Assembly: GCA_001919995.1 (NCBI GenBank)
Contig: MNIY01000082.1
Location: 1 to 14,029, forward strand
Direction: 5' to 3'
Length of the DNA: 14,029 nt
DNA from: Ktedonobacter sp. 13_1_20CM_4_53_11
GTDB taxonomy: Bacteria; Chloroflexota; Ktedonobacteria; Ktedonobacterales; Ktedonobacteraceae
A model generated the notes under the pieces. It saw nothing but the letters and a program-made list of their open reading frames with translations. It was not told the origin of the DNA and made no database searches. A program made the position numbers and the translations under genes. The stretch's first letter is position 1. The number at the start of each line of letters is the position of its first letter. This document shows, piece after piece, positions 1 to 7,302 of the stretch.

Positions 1-1513
1 TGGTCAGGTCGTGTACAGGTATTTCATATAGTCCCCCGGCATGGTAAGCTTCGTCGATAAGCTTGATGGGATGGACTACATCTATCTCCATGCCGCGCTC
101 GCGAACACCCATAGCTATCTGCATCATACAGCCCGGGTTGCCAGTGGCGATGACGCTGGCTCCTGTCGCCGCGATATTGTCCATCTTGCGTTGTAGCAGG
201 GTATTAGCCATCTCCTGGTTTGTGATATTGTAGATGCCTGCACTGCCACAACACCAATCAGCCTCTTTTAGATTGACCATGGTCACGCCAGGAATGGCCT
301 GGAGTAACTGGCGCGGCTGTTGTTTGATCTTTTGTCCATGGGCGAGGTGACATGCATCGTGATAGGCCACGGTGCGCGATACTTCACCCATCTCCTGATT
401 CAGTTCGATGCTTGCCAGGAACTCACTGATATCTTTGACTTTTGCGCTAAAGGCCTGTGCTCGTCTAGCATATTGCGGATCGTCACGCAGTAAGTGCCCA
501 TATTCTTTGAGGTTAGAGCCACACCCTGCCGAGTTAATAATAATCACATCGCAGTTATATAGTTCGAACACATCTATGTTATGCCGGGCAAGCTTTCTCC
601 CTCGCTCGGCCTCTCCTGCATGGACATGCAGCGCTCCACAACACTGTTGTTGCATTGGCGTAATCACCTCGCAGCCGTTGGCAGTCAGGACACGAATAGT
701 TGCTTTATTGATGTCACGAAAAACCTGGTCCATGATACAGCCGCTGATGAAGCCCACGCGATAGTGACGTCGCCCCAATGCTGGTGTGACCTCTGACAAT
801 GGAGCCGGTAACAGTTCACCACTGGCATGTGGCATTAACTTTTCCGGCATCTTGAGTTTTCCTTGTAACGGCGTTGGTAGGGCATTAACGATATCGAGCA
901 GCCTTGTTCGGTGTACCAAAGTCTGTAATCCTGTGCGCTGGTACAGCTTCAAACCGGCAAATACGAGTGACGTAATCGAGCGCGAGGGTAACATCATATC
1001 GAAGAAGAATCGGCGGAGGAGCCTTTCAGTCGGCGACTCGAGAGCAGGTGGTGCCGGTACATGTTCATGTAAGGGGTATTCACCATCACCCTTCGATATC
1101 GGCTTTTCTTGTAGTGTTGTTTCAGGCCTCATGTGTTCGCTAAAAAGGGGCATCTGAGCTACTTCGAGTTGGATATGTTCGCGGGCAGCCTCGATCAATT
1201 TGCCGAACTGCACGCCTGAAGGACAGGCTGTCTCGCACGCTCGACAACCGAGGCAACAATACATGTGATCTACAAACTCAGCGGAAACTTCCATGCGGCC
1301 GTCGGCAACTGCCTGCATCTGGTAAATACGTCCACGAGGGGAATCCATCTCTACCCCCAGTACCGCATAAGTTGGGCACGTAGGCAGACAAAAACCGCAG
1401 TGGATACACTGGCGTATCAGTTCATACGTGTGGGTTTGGCGGCGTAAAGGCCTCTCTTCTATTGAAGACACGTTCTGCGAAGCAGTTTGTAAATTCGTGG
1501 ATTCAAGCGACAT
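1..1513 (-). CDS. glcF: Glycolate oxidase iron-sulfur subunit GlcF (3' end beyond window)
   Basis: Fe-S subunit of the membrane-associated glycolate (or D-lactate) oxidase, passing electrons from the flavin subunits towards the quinone pool. The frame is open from the ATG at 1513 to base 1 (504 codons). Two ferredoxin motifs are visible: C36-x2-C39-x2-C42-x3-C46-P and C87-x2-C90-x2-C93-x3-C97-P. Two cysteine-rich CCG domains follow: QQCCGALHVHAGE (C291/C292) with SAGCGSN (C331), then YHDACHLAHG (C388) with WCCGSAG (C421/C422). The end of the readable part, ATGNPGCMMQIA and onward, is typical of the GlcF C-terminus, so only a short tail is missing. It is longer than E. coli GlcF (about 407 residues) because of a longer N-terminus and a linker of roughly 70 residues after the ferredoxin part. 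GGAGGT lies 4 bases before the ATG and supports the start. It follows the methyltransferase gene by 28 bases and glcE beyond that, so it should be co-transcribed. Confidence 0.93.
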   Translation of the reverse strand, partial: MSLESTNLQTASQNVSSIEERPLRRQTHTYELIRQCIHCGFCLPTCPTYAVLGVEMDSPRGRIYQMQAVADGRMEVSAEFVDHMYCCLGCRACETACPSGVQFGKLIEAAREHIQLEVAQMPLFSEHMRPETTLQEKPISKGDGEYPLHEHVPAPPALESPTERLLRRFFFDMMLPSRSITSLVFAGLKLYQRTGLQTLVHRTRLLDIVNALPTPLQGKLKMPEKLMPHASGELLPAPLSEVTPALGRRHYRVGFISGCIMDQVFRDINKATIRVLTANGCEVITPMQQQCCGALHVHAGEAERGRKLARHNIDVFELYNCDVIIINSAGCGSNLKEYGHLLRDDPQYARRAQAFSAKVKDISEFLASIELNQEMGEVSRTVAYHDACHLAHGQKIKQQPRQLLQAIPGVTMVNLKEADWCCGSAGIYNITNQEMANTLLQRKMDNIAATGASVIATGNPGCMMQIAMGVRERGMEIDVVHPIKLIDEAYHAGGLYEIPVHDLT

Positions 1514-1541
1514 ACCAACCTCCAGAAAAGATAGACAATGG

Positions 1542-2627
1542 TCACGCCCGCGTAGGTAGCGGTCTCGCTGTAAGAACAGTAACTTCCTGCCGATTATGAA
1601 AAAGCTGACGGACCTGCACGATCCCATAATACTTGTCGAGCAAAGCCAGGGCAGCTCGTAAAGTTGCTAATGGATCAATTTCACGCGTCGCGTGGGGCAG
1701 CTTGAAGACACTGATGACGAAACCATCATTGCGCAAGCACCTGGATGCCTGACCCAGCAGGCGAGCGGCATCTCTCGCATCCATACGCATGTCATTGACG
1801 ATCAGATCAAAACTTCCATGCGTTTTTATCGCTTCCTCGAGATAATGCTCTGCGTAACCGTGGTAATGCTCTAATCGCGGCTGCGTTGCCAAACGCGGGT
1901 CCAGATTGGCTGGGTCTACTGCCACTACGTGTAATCCAGCCTCTAGAAGTAAGCGCGTCCAGCCGCCTGGGGCCGCGCCAAGGTCAAGTGCGCGCCCCTT
2001 TGTTGGGAGTGTGACCCCAAAAACCTCCAGAGCTTCCAGAAGTTTAAATTCTGCACGGCTGATCTGATCCGTCGTTTTTGCAAAGTGGCGTGCACCCCCC
2101 GGCCAATCGCTCAGATTTTCCCTGGCTAGAGAGATGCCCAGGTAGCCTTTTGTTGCTGTACAGAGCAGAGAAACGACAATCTGTGGCTTTTTGATAGACT
2201 CTACCGCTCCAGTTTCCCCGGCAATGGCTTCAGCCAGAACCTGGTTCAAGTGGCCGCTGGTGTAAGGCCGCTTATCGGAACTCTCCTCATTTTGAATGAT
2301 ACGGGTTTGTACTGAAAAGCGTTGCCCCCGTTCCAAACGTTCAAACGAGGGTAAGGAGACCATTGCTAATGCAAGCTTACCAATATCCTGCTCAGTATTG
2401 CTGAGTGGAACAATAACCTGTACTGGAGCGATATGCCGAACAAAAATAGGATGTTGCTCTGCTGCCAAACGCATCAATGTGGGAATATCAGTAGCTGCAC
2501 ATAAAGCGATGCCTGGTGCCAGCAGTTCAACGGAGGTAAGCCCTTTATCAAAGCGCCTGATTTCAGCTAAACCGGCATCTAAAAATTCAGGATGAGCGGT
2601 GACAATCAGTAAATTTTCTTGAATCAC
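1542..2627 (-). CDS. THUMP-like/FtsJ-family SAM-dependent RNA 2'-O-methyltransferase
   Basis: Predicted 361-residue RNA ribose methyltransferase related to RlmM/FtsJ. The N-terminal half (about 1-175) looks like a THUMP-type RNA-binding region ending in KGYLGISLARENLSDWPGG. The C-terminal half (about 190-355) is a Rossmann methyltransferase with the SAM motif LDLGAAPGGWTRLL (215-228). The FtsJ K-D-K-E catalytic tetrad can be assigned to K195 (SRAEFK), D279 (VNDM), K309 (VFKLPH) and E348 (NRQEVTVL). The start is GTG at 2627, whose bases overlap the glcE stop as GTGA; the previous gene thus ends 4 bases inside this one, which implies translational coupling. RlmM methylates C2498 of 23S rRNA in E. 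coli, but the target here cannot be read from sequence. The gene sits between glcE and glcF with no promoter space, an unexpected place for an RNA-modifying enzyme. Confidence 0.88.
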   Translation of the reverse strand: MIQENLLIVTAHPEFLDAGLAEIRRFDKGLTSVELLAPGIALCAATDIPTLMRLAAEQHPIFVRHIAPVQVIVPLSNTEQDIGKLALAMVSLPSFERLERGQRFSVQTRIIQNEESSDKRPYTSGHLNQVLAEAIAGETGAVESIKKPQIVVSLLCTATKGYLGISLARENLSDWPGGARHFAKTTDQISRAEFKLLEALEVFGVTLPTKGRALDLGAAPGGWTRLLLEAGLHVVAVDPANLDPRLATQPRLEHYHGYAEHYLEEAIKTHGSFDLIVNDMRMDARDAARLLGQASRCLRNDGFVISVFKLPHATREIDPLATLRAALALLDKYYGIVQVRQLFHNRQEVTVLTARPLPTRA

Positions 2628-3958
2628 AGTCCTCCCACAAAACGTCCCTTCACAAAGGTTCCATTTGGATCAAATTGGTTTTTGAGTCGTTGCATGAGAT
2701 AAAAGTCTGAACCTGGTTCGCCCCATACACTGATGCGCCGTTTCAAATCAACAGGGCACCGCTCAACAACCAAACTTCCACGGGCTTCTTTGGCGTGTAA
2801 GCGCAGTTCCGCAATTGCCTCGACGAGGCGATATGTGGCGTCACTGGGACGCAGTTCGACGAAGAGAATGCCATTTCCAGCATGTGCTACGACCGCAGCT
2901 TCAAGGTCATGACGGTGACAGACCTGTTCAACTATTTGAAGATAGGTTGCTACCTGTGATACCAGGATAGCTACTTTACAGGTCACGGTACCTTGAGTGT
3001 GTTCCCGTACTGCTTCCCAGAAGTGATCTTGTGACTCTCCTGCCAGATCATCTACCATCAGCACGCCATACTTACGCGCTAGCTGGCGTGTTTCATCAAC
3101 CTGGCGATCGATTGTGGCTGTAGCACCCTCAAAATCGATGGCAAGCGTATACCTATTTGTGGGTAGATTGACTCCAAAGAAGTCGTTCATGTCACTGGCC
3201 GCAGCAGGGTCAACCAATTCAAGGGCACTTGGCACCAGCAGTGAACCCAGGAGAGCAATGACCATTTGCATAGAGTCTCCAGCGTTGGTAAATGTTAACA
3301 AGAGTGTTCGTTCAGCGATTGGGAGAGGATGTAATTTGAAATTCGCATCGACAATAATACCAAGCGTACCCAATGAGCCAATGTAGAGTTTGTTGAGATC
3401 GTAGCCTGCCACATTTTTGACGACACGCCCCCCGCTGCGTGTCACTTCCCCATTTGCCTGTATGACGTGTAAGCCGATCACTAGATCGCGTGCGGAGCCG
3501 TAGCGTAAACGTTTGGGTCCGCTAGCATTCGAGGCCAGGATACCCCCGACAGTAGACTGGGCAGCGTCAGCTGGATCGAGGGCCAGCCATTGTCCTTTTT
3601 TTGCCAGTTTGGCCTGGAGAGCGGCCAGGGTCAGACCTGCTTCAACGTGGCAGGTGAGATCAGGCGCTTCGTGCTCCAGGACATGCGTCAATCGATTGGT
3701 TTCCAGGAGCACATCAATCCGCTCTGGCAGATTTCCTACACTCATACGCGAACCCCCGCCACGAGCGAGCAAGGATAAACCATACTGGTTGGCCAGAGCC
3801 ACAACGTGAGCGGCTTGCTTTGTTGTTGTAGGTGTTACCACGAAGAGAGGTAAAAGGCCATCTACAGCATAGTTTCTTAATATATCGGCATCACTGGTCA
3901 CCCTGGCAGTGGATGCGAATGCCTGAAGCGCACTTTCAAACGTTTCAATTTCGCCCAT
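2624..3958 (-). CDS. glcE: Glycolate oxidase FAD-binding subunit GlcE
   Basis: Second flavin subunit of glycolate oxidase, 444 residues. A PCMH-type FAD domain spans about 35-215: ARGGGSRMSVG (65-75), the pyrophosphate loop TVGGILASNASGPKR (136-150), and SGGRVVKNVAGYDLNKLYIG with GSLGTLGII (176-202), which are the usual GlcE signatures. The C-terminal part has an FAD-oxidase C-domain fold pattern and ends in NQFDPNGTFVKGRFVGG. It is about 90 residues longer than E. coli GlcE (350), so it carries a fuller C-terminal domain. The start ATG at 3958 has GGAGGT about 11 bases upstream. It follows glcD by 29 bases and overlaps the methyltransferase start by 4 bases. A general D-2-hydroxyacid oxidase role cannot be excluded, but the glcD and glcF neighbours favour glycolate. 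Confidence 0.9.
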   Translation of the reverse strand: MGEIETFESALQAFASTARVTSDADILRNYAVDGLLPLFVVTPTTTKQAAHVVALANQYGLSLLARGGGSRMSVGNLPERIDVLLETNRLTHVLEHEAPDLTCHVEAGLTLAALQAKLAKKGQWLALDPADAAQSTVGGILASNASGPKRLRYGSARDLVIGLHVIQANGEVTRSGGRVVKNVAGYDLNKLYIGSLGTLGIIVDANFKLHPLPIAERTLLLTFTNAGDSMQMVIALLGSLLVPSALELVDPAAASDMNDFFGVNLPTNRYTLAIDFEGATATIDRQVDETRQLARKYGVLMVDDLAGESQDHFWEAVREHTQGTVTCKVAILVSQVATYLQIVEQVCHRHDLEAAVVAHAGNGILFVELRPSDATYRLVEAIAELRLHAKEARGSLVVERCPVDLKRRISVWGEPGSDFYLMQRLKNQFDPNGTFVKGRFVGGL

Positions 3959-3987
3959 TGAGTATGTTGACCTCCGCCTATTCCAAT

Positions 3988-5451
3988 CTATAATTGTTTT
4001 ACATCGGCGCAGCGTCCTGGCATAGGGAAGAGTTTACCAGGATTGAACAACTGGTGAGGATTCCATGCCTGGCGTACCTGTTGCATCACTTGTAGATCGA
4101 CCTCATTGAAGATCAGTGCCATCTCTTCCTGCTTTTCGATGCCCACGCCGTGCTCTCCGGTAATCGTTCCTCCGACTTCCGCGCAGACTGCCAGTATCTC
4201 ATGCCCAGCCTTACGGACACGCTCGACTTCACCGGGAATTTGCGAATCGAAAAGGATGAGTGGATGTAAATTGCCATCGCCTGCATGGAATACGTTGCCG
4301 ACACGAAGACCGTAACTTGTACAGATTTCGCCAACGCGCCGTAGAACGTAAGGAAGGCGCGTACGTGGTACCACTCCATCCTGCACATAAAACTCTGGAC
4401 TGATGCGTCCAACCGCGCCAAAAGCATTCTTTCGACCAGCCCAGAACAACTGGCGTTCAGCCTCATTTGCCGCGATACGCACAGCGCGCGCATGGTGTTT
4501 GTCACAGATGGCAACAATCTGCTCTACCTGTTCGGTAACCCCTTCGCGTAATCCTTCGGTCTCCATCAATAGTACTGCCGCTGCGTCCTGGGGATAGCCA
4601 GCATGCGAATCTGCCTCGACCGCCTGTAAGATCATCTGATCCATCATCTCGATCGCGGCGGGGATTACGCCCGTGGCAATAATCTCAGAGACAGTGTTCG
4701 AGGCATCATCCATCGTATCAAAGACGGCTACCATGGTTTTCACAGCTTCGGGCAAGTGGACAATACGCGTGATAATCTTGGTAACAATGCAAAGAGTTCC
4801 CTCTGAGCCAATGAGCAAGCCTGTAAGATCATAGCCAGGCGTATCCTGCGCCAGGCCGCCTACCTGGACAATTTCACCTTCCGATGTGACGATCTCTAAT
4901 CCAAGCACATGGTTGGTGGTAACCCCGTAGATTAATGTGTGTGGGCCACCGGCATTCTCCCCTACATTGCCGCCGATGGTGCACGAACGTTGACTACTAG
5001 GATCTGGCACATAGTAAAATCCCTGTGGGTTCAGGGCGTTGGTCAGGTACAGATTGACCAGGCCAGGCTGTACAACTGCGCGAAGGTTATCGTAATCCAC
5101 TTCCAGGATACGGTTCATGCGGGTAAAAACGATAACTATACCACCATAAATGGGAATAGCGCCGCCACTCAAACCTGTTCCAGCGCCACGTGGTACGACA
5201 GGTATGTTATGGTGAGCCGCTATCTTGACGATGGCCGCCACATCTTCAGTAGAGGCCGGCAATACTACGATGTCGGGGGTACAGCGATCGATAGATGCAT
5301 CGTACTCATAAAGCATCAGATCATAGAATGTGTGTAAAACGTACTTTGCACCGAGCAAGGCGCTAAGATCGCGCACCACTTCCTCTTTCTTAGATTCAGA
5401 AATGCGTTCGAACAAGGGAGAAGTTGTTGGAGTCAAGGCAGTGATGCTCAT
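3988..5451 (-). CDS. glcD: Glycolate oxidase FAD subunit GlcD
   Basis: Catalytic flavoprotein subunit oxidising glycolate to glyoxylate; D-lactate is a frequent alternative substrate in this family. At 487 residues it is close to the usual GlcD length (about 499 in E. coli). The FAD-binding PCMH domain covers about 55-235 with PRGAGTGLSGGAIP (87-100), IGGNVGENAGGPHTLIYG (159-176) and TPGYDLTGLLIGSEGTL (204-220). The FAD-oxidase C-terminal domain carries NVFHAGDGNLHPLILFD (386-402) and GTITGEHGVGIEKQEEM (428-444), the hallmark histidine-containing segments of the GlcD/D-LDH family. The ATG at 5451 is preceded by AGGAGG at about 10 bases. It is the first gene of the glcD-glcE-methyltransferase-glcF run; a weak extended -10 lies at 5518-5526. 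No glc regulator or malate synthase gene is in view. Confidence 0.95.
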   Translation of the reverse strand: MSITALTPTTSPLFERISESKKEEVVRDLSALLGAKYVLHTFYDLMLYEYDASIDRCTPDIVVLPASTEDVAAIVKIAAHHNIPVVPRGAGTGLSGGAIPIYGGIVIVFTRMNRILEVDYDNLRAVVQPGLVNLYLTNALNPQGFYYVPDPSSQRSCTIGGNVGENAGGPHTLIYGVTTNHVLGLEIVTSEGEIVQVGGLAQDTPGYDLTGLLIGSEGTLCIVTKIITRIVHLPEAVKTMVAVFDTMDDASNTVSEIIATGVIPAAIEMMDQMILQAVEADSHAGYPQDAAAVLLMETEGLREGVTEQVEQIVAICDKHHARAVRIAANEAERQLFWAGRKNAFGAVGRISPEFYVQDGVVPRTRLPYVLRRVGEICTSYGLRVGNVFHAGDGNLHPLILFDSQIPGEVERVRKAGHEILAVCAEVGGTITGEHGVGIEKQEEMALIFNEVDLQVMQQVRQAWNPHQLFNPGKLFPMPGRCADVKQL

Positions 5452-5517
5452 GAATGTGACCCTCCTGAGCCAGTAATGCTATGGCCAGTGAATGATACCG
5501 ATTTTTCTGATAAGATG

Positions 5518-5526
5518 ATAATACCA
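5518..5526 (-). promoter_or_regulatory. Possible extended -10 for glcD
   Basis: Read on the minus strand the sequence is TGGTATTAT, an extended -10 shape, about 70 bases before the glcD ATG and inside the 104-base gap after the lamin-tail gene. No convincing -35 is present (TTCCCT at the expected distance). It would let the glc genes be expressed separately from the rsfS run, but this is only a pattern match. Confidence 0.3.
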
Positions 5527-5555
5527 TGCAAAGTTGGCAAAGGGAAGAAGGTTGG

Positions 5556-6476
5556 TCAAGGTTTTTTGTAAAAGACTTTCCAGCACCAGAGGATGACAAG
5601 GGCTAATAGTATAAACAGGATTGTCAGCGCAGACCGCCGAGCTGTGTCTGCAAAGTTGCTGTTGGGTGACGTCGAAGTCGATGGAGCTACTGTTGACGGA
5701 GCAGTATTGTTGGTGAGGGTTGTGGTCGCGATGGGTAATTGTATATTGCTCCATTGTGGCTGTACCCCATTCACAACCGCTTTCGAGTTGTTAGAGTTGT
5801 TCCAGGTCGATGTGCCTCGATTTGAATGACCTCTTCCCGAATTCCCACCTGTTCCATTCTGTCCACCAGGTGGGGAAGTTGCGGTGGGAGGAGTTGGCAG
5901 TGGGGTTGAGTTACTGCTATCGATGGTAGGCGCGCTGCTCACATGCCAGCTGGCGGATCCATCAGCTGTCCGTGCGTATGACTGGTCAGGATTAAGGTGA
6001 GGAACAGTGACCTGATCCAGCACTATTCCTCCAATCAGGAGCCGTAGCGTTGACGTCTCGGTCGAAACGAAGTTGTTATCATAACGAGGGAAAATAACCA
6101 AGTAGCCGTGCGGTGCTATGCTAGCACCAAAGGGGATGGAAAAGAAATTCGTACCAGGGCCGCTATCAATTATCGCGTGTGAAGCAAACAGGTTGAACGC
6201 CTGATTCCGGGTATTGTATAGTTCAATCCAGGTGTCGGTAGCGATAGAGTATGTTCCGGGTGATTCCGAACAATTCCAGGTGGAAGAAGGCATTAGCAGT
6301 ACTTCGTTAATGACAACGGTTCCAGGAACTGCCGGTGCAGGAACAGGGGTACCTGGTACAGCAGGAGGTATTCTCGGTGCGCATCCGTGGCCATTCGCAC
6401 TGGATGCGGAAACTGAAAGAGCGGTTATGCTTAGGAAAAGCATTATAACGAGAGCTACCACCACGAAATGCCGCAC
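5556..6476 (-). CDS. Secreted, C-terminally anchored lamin-tail-domain protein
   Basis: Predicted surface protein of 306 residues with no assigned reaction. Residues 1-24 form a signal peptide (hydrophobic VVVALVIMLFLSITAL, then SVSAS). A Pro/Val linker (PAVPGTPVPAPAVPG) leads to a lamin-tail-like beta domain at about 53-180, with VVINEVLL, TDTWIELYN, FNLFASHAIID, GYLVIFPRYD and an SYARTADGSASWHV end. Residues 185-280 are low-complexity Ser/Thr/Asn/Gly/Pro, then a membrane segment at about 282-300 ends in KVFYKKP. This gives an outward-facing domain on a flexible stalk held by one C-terminal helix. The start is GTG at 6476: AAGGTGG lies 6 bases upstream and the signal peptide begins exactly there. 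C32 and C69 could form a disulfide. It lies 90 bases after the 59-residue membrane gene and 104 before glcD. Confidence 0.82.
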   Translation of the reverse strand: MRHFVVVALVIMLFLSITALSVSASSANGHGCAPRIPPAVPGTPVPAPAVPGTVVINEVLLMPSSTWNCSESPGTYSIATDTWIELYNTRNQAFNLFASHAIIDSGPGTNFFSIPFGASIAPHGYLVIFPRYDNNFVSTETSTLRLLIGGIVLDQVTVPHLNPDQSYARTADGSASWHVSSAPTIDSSNSTPLPTPPTATSPPGGQNGTGGNSGRGHSNRGTSTWNNSNNSKAVVNGVQPQWSNIQLPIATTTLTNNTAPSTVAPSTSTSPNSNFADTARRSALTILFILLALVILWCWKVFYKKP

Positions 6477-6530
6477 ATCGCCACCTTCTTCTCTGTTTTT
6501 TTGTTTCTTCGCTCAAGCGAATCAGACACG

Positions 6531-6568
6531 AAGAGCCCACAAGTACCGGGGAACTAGAGGGCGCTCTT
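6531..6568 (-). promoter_or_regulatory. Intercistronic hairpin after the 59-residue membrane gene
   Basis: AAGAGC at one end pairs with GCTCTT at the other, with extra CC/GG pairing offset by a small bulge and about 20 bases of loop. On the minus-strand transcript the first arm starts inside the TAA stop codon of the upstream gene. No U-run follows, so it is more likely an RNA-processing or attenuating hairpin than a full terminator. Confidence 0.3.
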
Positions 6569-6746
6569 AGTAAAGGTACTTATATTCTACCCCGCGATTA
6601 CGTGCGCGGCCTTTCTCGACAATACGGCGTACCGCTTCTATACTACTTTCGCCGAGGGTGAAGGCAATAATTGAGCCGATGATAATACCACAGATACCGC
6701 CGATTGCAATTCCTTCGAGAAACACTCGGTTTCGAAAAAATGTCAT
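6567..6746 (-). CDS. Small single-pass membrane protein, 59 residues
   Basis: Unrecognised small protein. Residues 10-32 form one Gly/Ile-rich transmembrane helix (EGIAIGGICGIIIGSIIAFT), followed by a charged helix rich in Arg/Lys/Glu (EAVRRIVEKGRARNRG) and an aromatic end (YKYLY). This plan resembles the YtxH-like class of small membrane-anchored proteins. That similarity is a shape comparison only. The ATG at 6746 is chosen because AAAGGTGA precedes it by about 6 bases; the longer open frame upstream runs into rsfS. It starts 31 bases after the rsfS stop and is probably co-transcribed with it. Confidence 0.7.
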   Translation of the reverse strand: MTFFRNRVFLEGIAIGGICGIIIGSIIAFTLGESSIEAVRRIVEKGRARNRGVEYKYLY

Positions 6747-6777
6747 CGTTGTCACCTTTTCCGTATGTTGGATTGAA

Positions 6778-7137
6778 TTATTGCAGGTACACCACCGTCT
6801 TAGCTTCATTCCAGAGGCGTTCCAGCCGGTAGTATTCCCGTTCCCTGGCTCCAAAGATATGTACGATGACATCACCAAAGTCCAGCAGAACCCAGCCAGT
6901 CTCGGCAACACCTTCCCGATGAAGCACATTAGCTCCCTGTTTCCTTAATTCTTCGTCAATTGCATCTGCTATGGCTTGAATCTGTCGTGGGTTGTTTCCA
7001 CTACAGATTACAAAGTAATCAGCAAAGGCAGTTACGTCCCGGATATCCAACAGGATGATATCCGAAGCTTTTTTATCAGATGCGATATCCACCGTAGCTT
7101 TGGCTAACTGGGCTGGATCTAGCAGAACTTCCTCCAC
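6778..7137 (-). CDS. rsfS: Ribosomal silencing factor RsfS
   Basis: Full-length (119 residues) RsfS/Iojap/DUF143 protein. In other bacteria RsfS binds uL14 on the 50S subunit and blocks subunit joining, lowering translation in slow growth. The family signatures are clear: KASDIILLDI (23-32), FADYFVICSGNNPRQIQAI (38-56), and GWVLLDFGDVIVHIFGARER (81-100) followed by EYYRLERLW. The start is GTG at 7137, with AGGAAG 7 bases upstream and no competing ATG. In many genomes rsfS follows nadD; here it does not, and instead stands first behind its own promoter (7216-7245) with small membrane and lamin-tail genes downstream. Confidence 0.95.
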   Translation of the reverse strand: MEEVLLDPAQLAKATVDIASDKKASDIILLDIRDVTAFADYFVICSGNNPRQIQAIADAIDEELRKQGANVLHREGVAETGWVLLDFGDVIVHIFGAREREYYRLERLWNEAKTVVYLQ

Positions 7138-7215
7138 AAATGCTTCCTATCTTATCTTCATTACATTTCTTGCTAAGTGTAGCTTGCATATAGCAACTCA
7201 CGTTGTTGTACTTGC

Positions 7216-7245
7216 ATTATAGCACGGGTGAACGAGCGTTGTTAA
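7216..7245 (-). promoter_or_regulatory. Sigma-70-type promoter for rsfS
   Basis: On the minus strand: -35 TTAACA (7245-7240, five of six consensus bases), an 18-base spacer, and a perfect -10 TATAAT (7221-7216) in the extended form TGC-TATAAT. It lies about 80 bases before the rsfS GTG and is the best promoter match in the window. A perfect dyad abuts its -35 on the upstream side. Confidence 0.7.
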
Positions 7246-7246
7246 G

Positions 7247-7261
7247 TGGACATATTGTCCA
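7247..7261. promoter_or_regulatory. Operator-like dyad beside the rsfS promoter
   Basis: TGGACA-TAT-TGTCCA is a perfect 6-bp inverted repeat around three bases. It ends one base from the -35 box of the rsfS promoter, on the upstream side. This size and placement fit a dimeric regulator site. No regulator is encoded nearby and I do not recognise the motif. Confidence 0.4.
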
Positions 7262-7302
7262 GGAAAACCACGCGCCGCTGGCAGATTACTCAACTATAGC
7301 TA

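Noticed and set aside
4113..4517. 134-codon frame on the same strand within glcD
   Set aside because: It is a frame shadow of the conserved GlcD C-terminal domain.
6509..6522. Small palindrome TTCGCTCAAGCGAA before the lamin-tail gene as a terminator
   Set aside because: Only 6 bp with a 2-base centre, and A's rather than T's follow on the transcribed strand.
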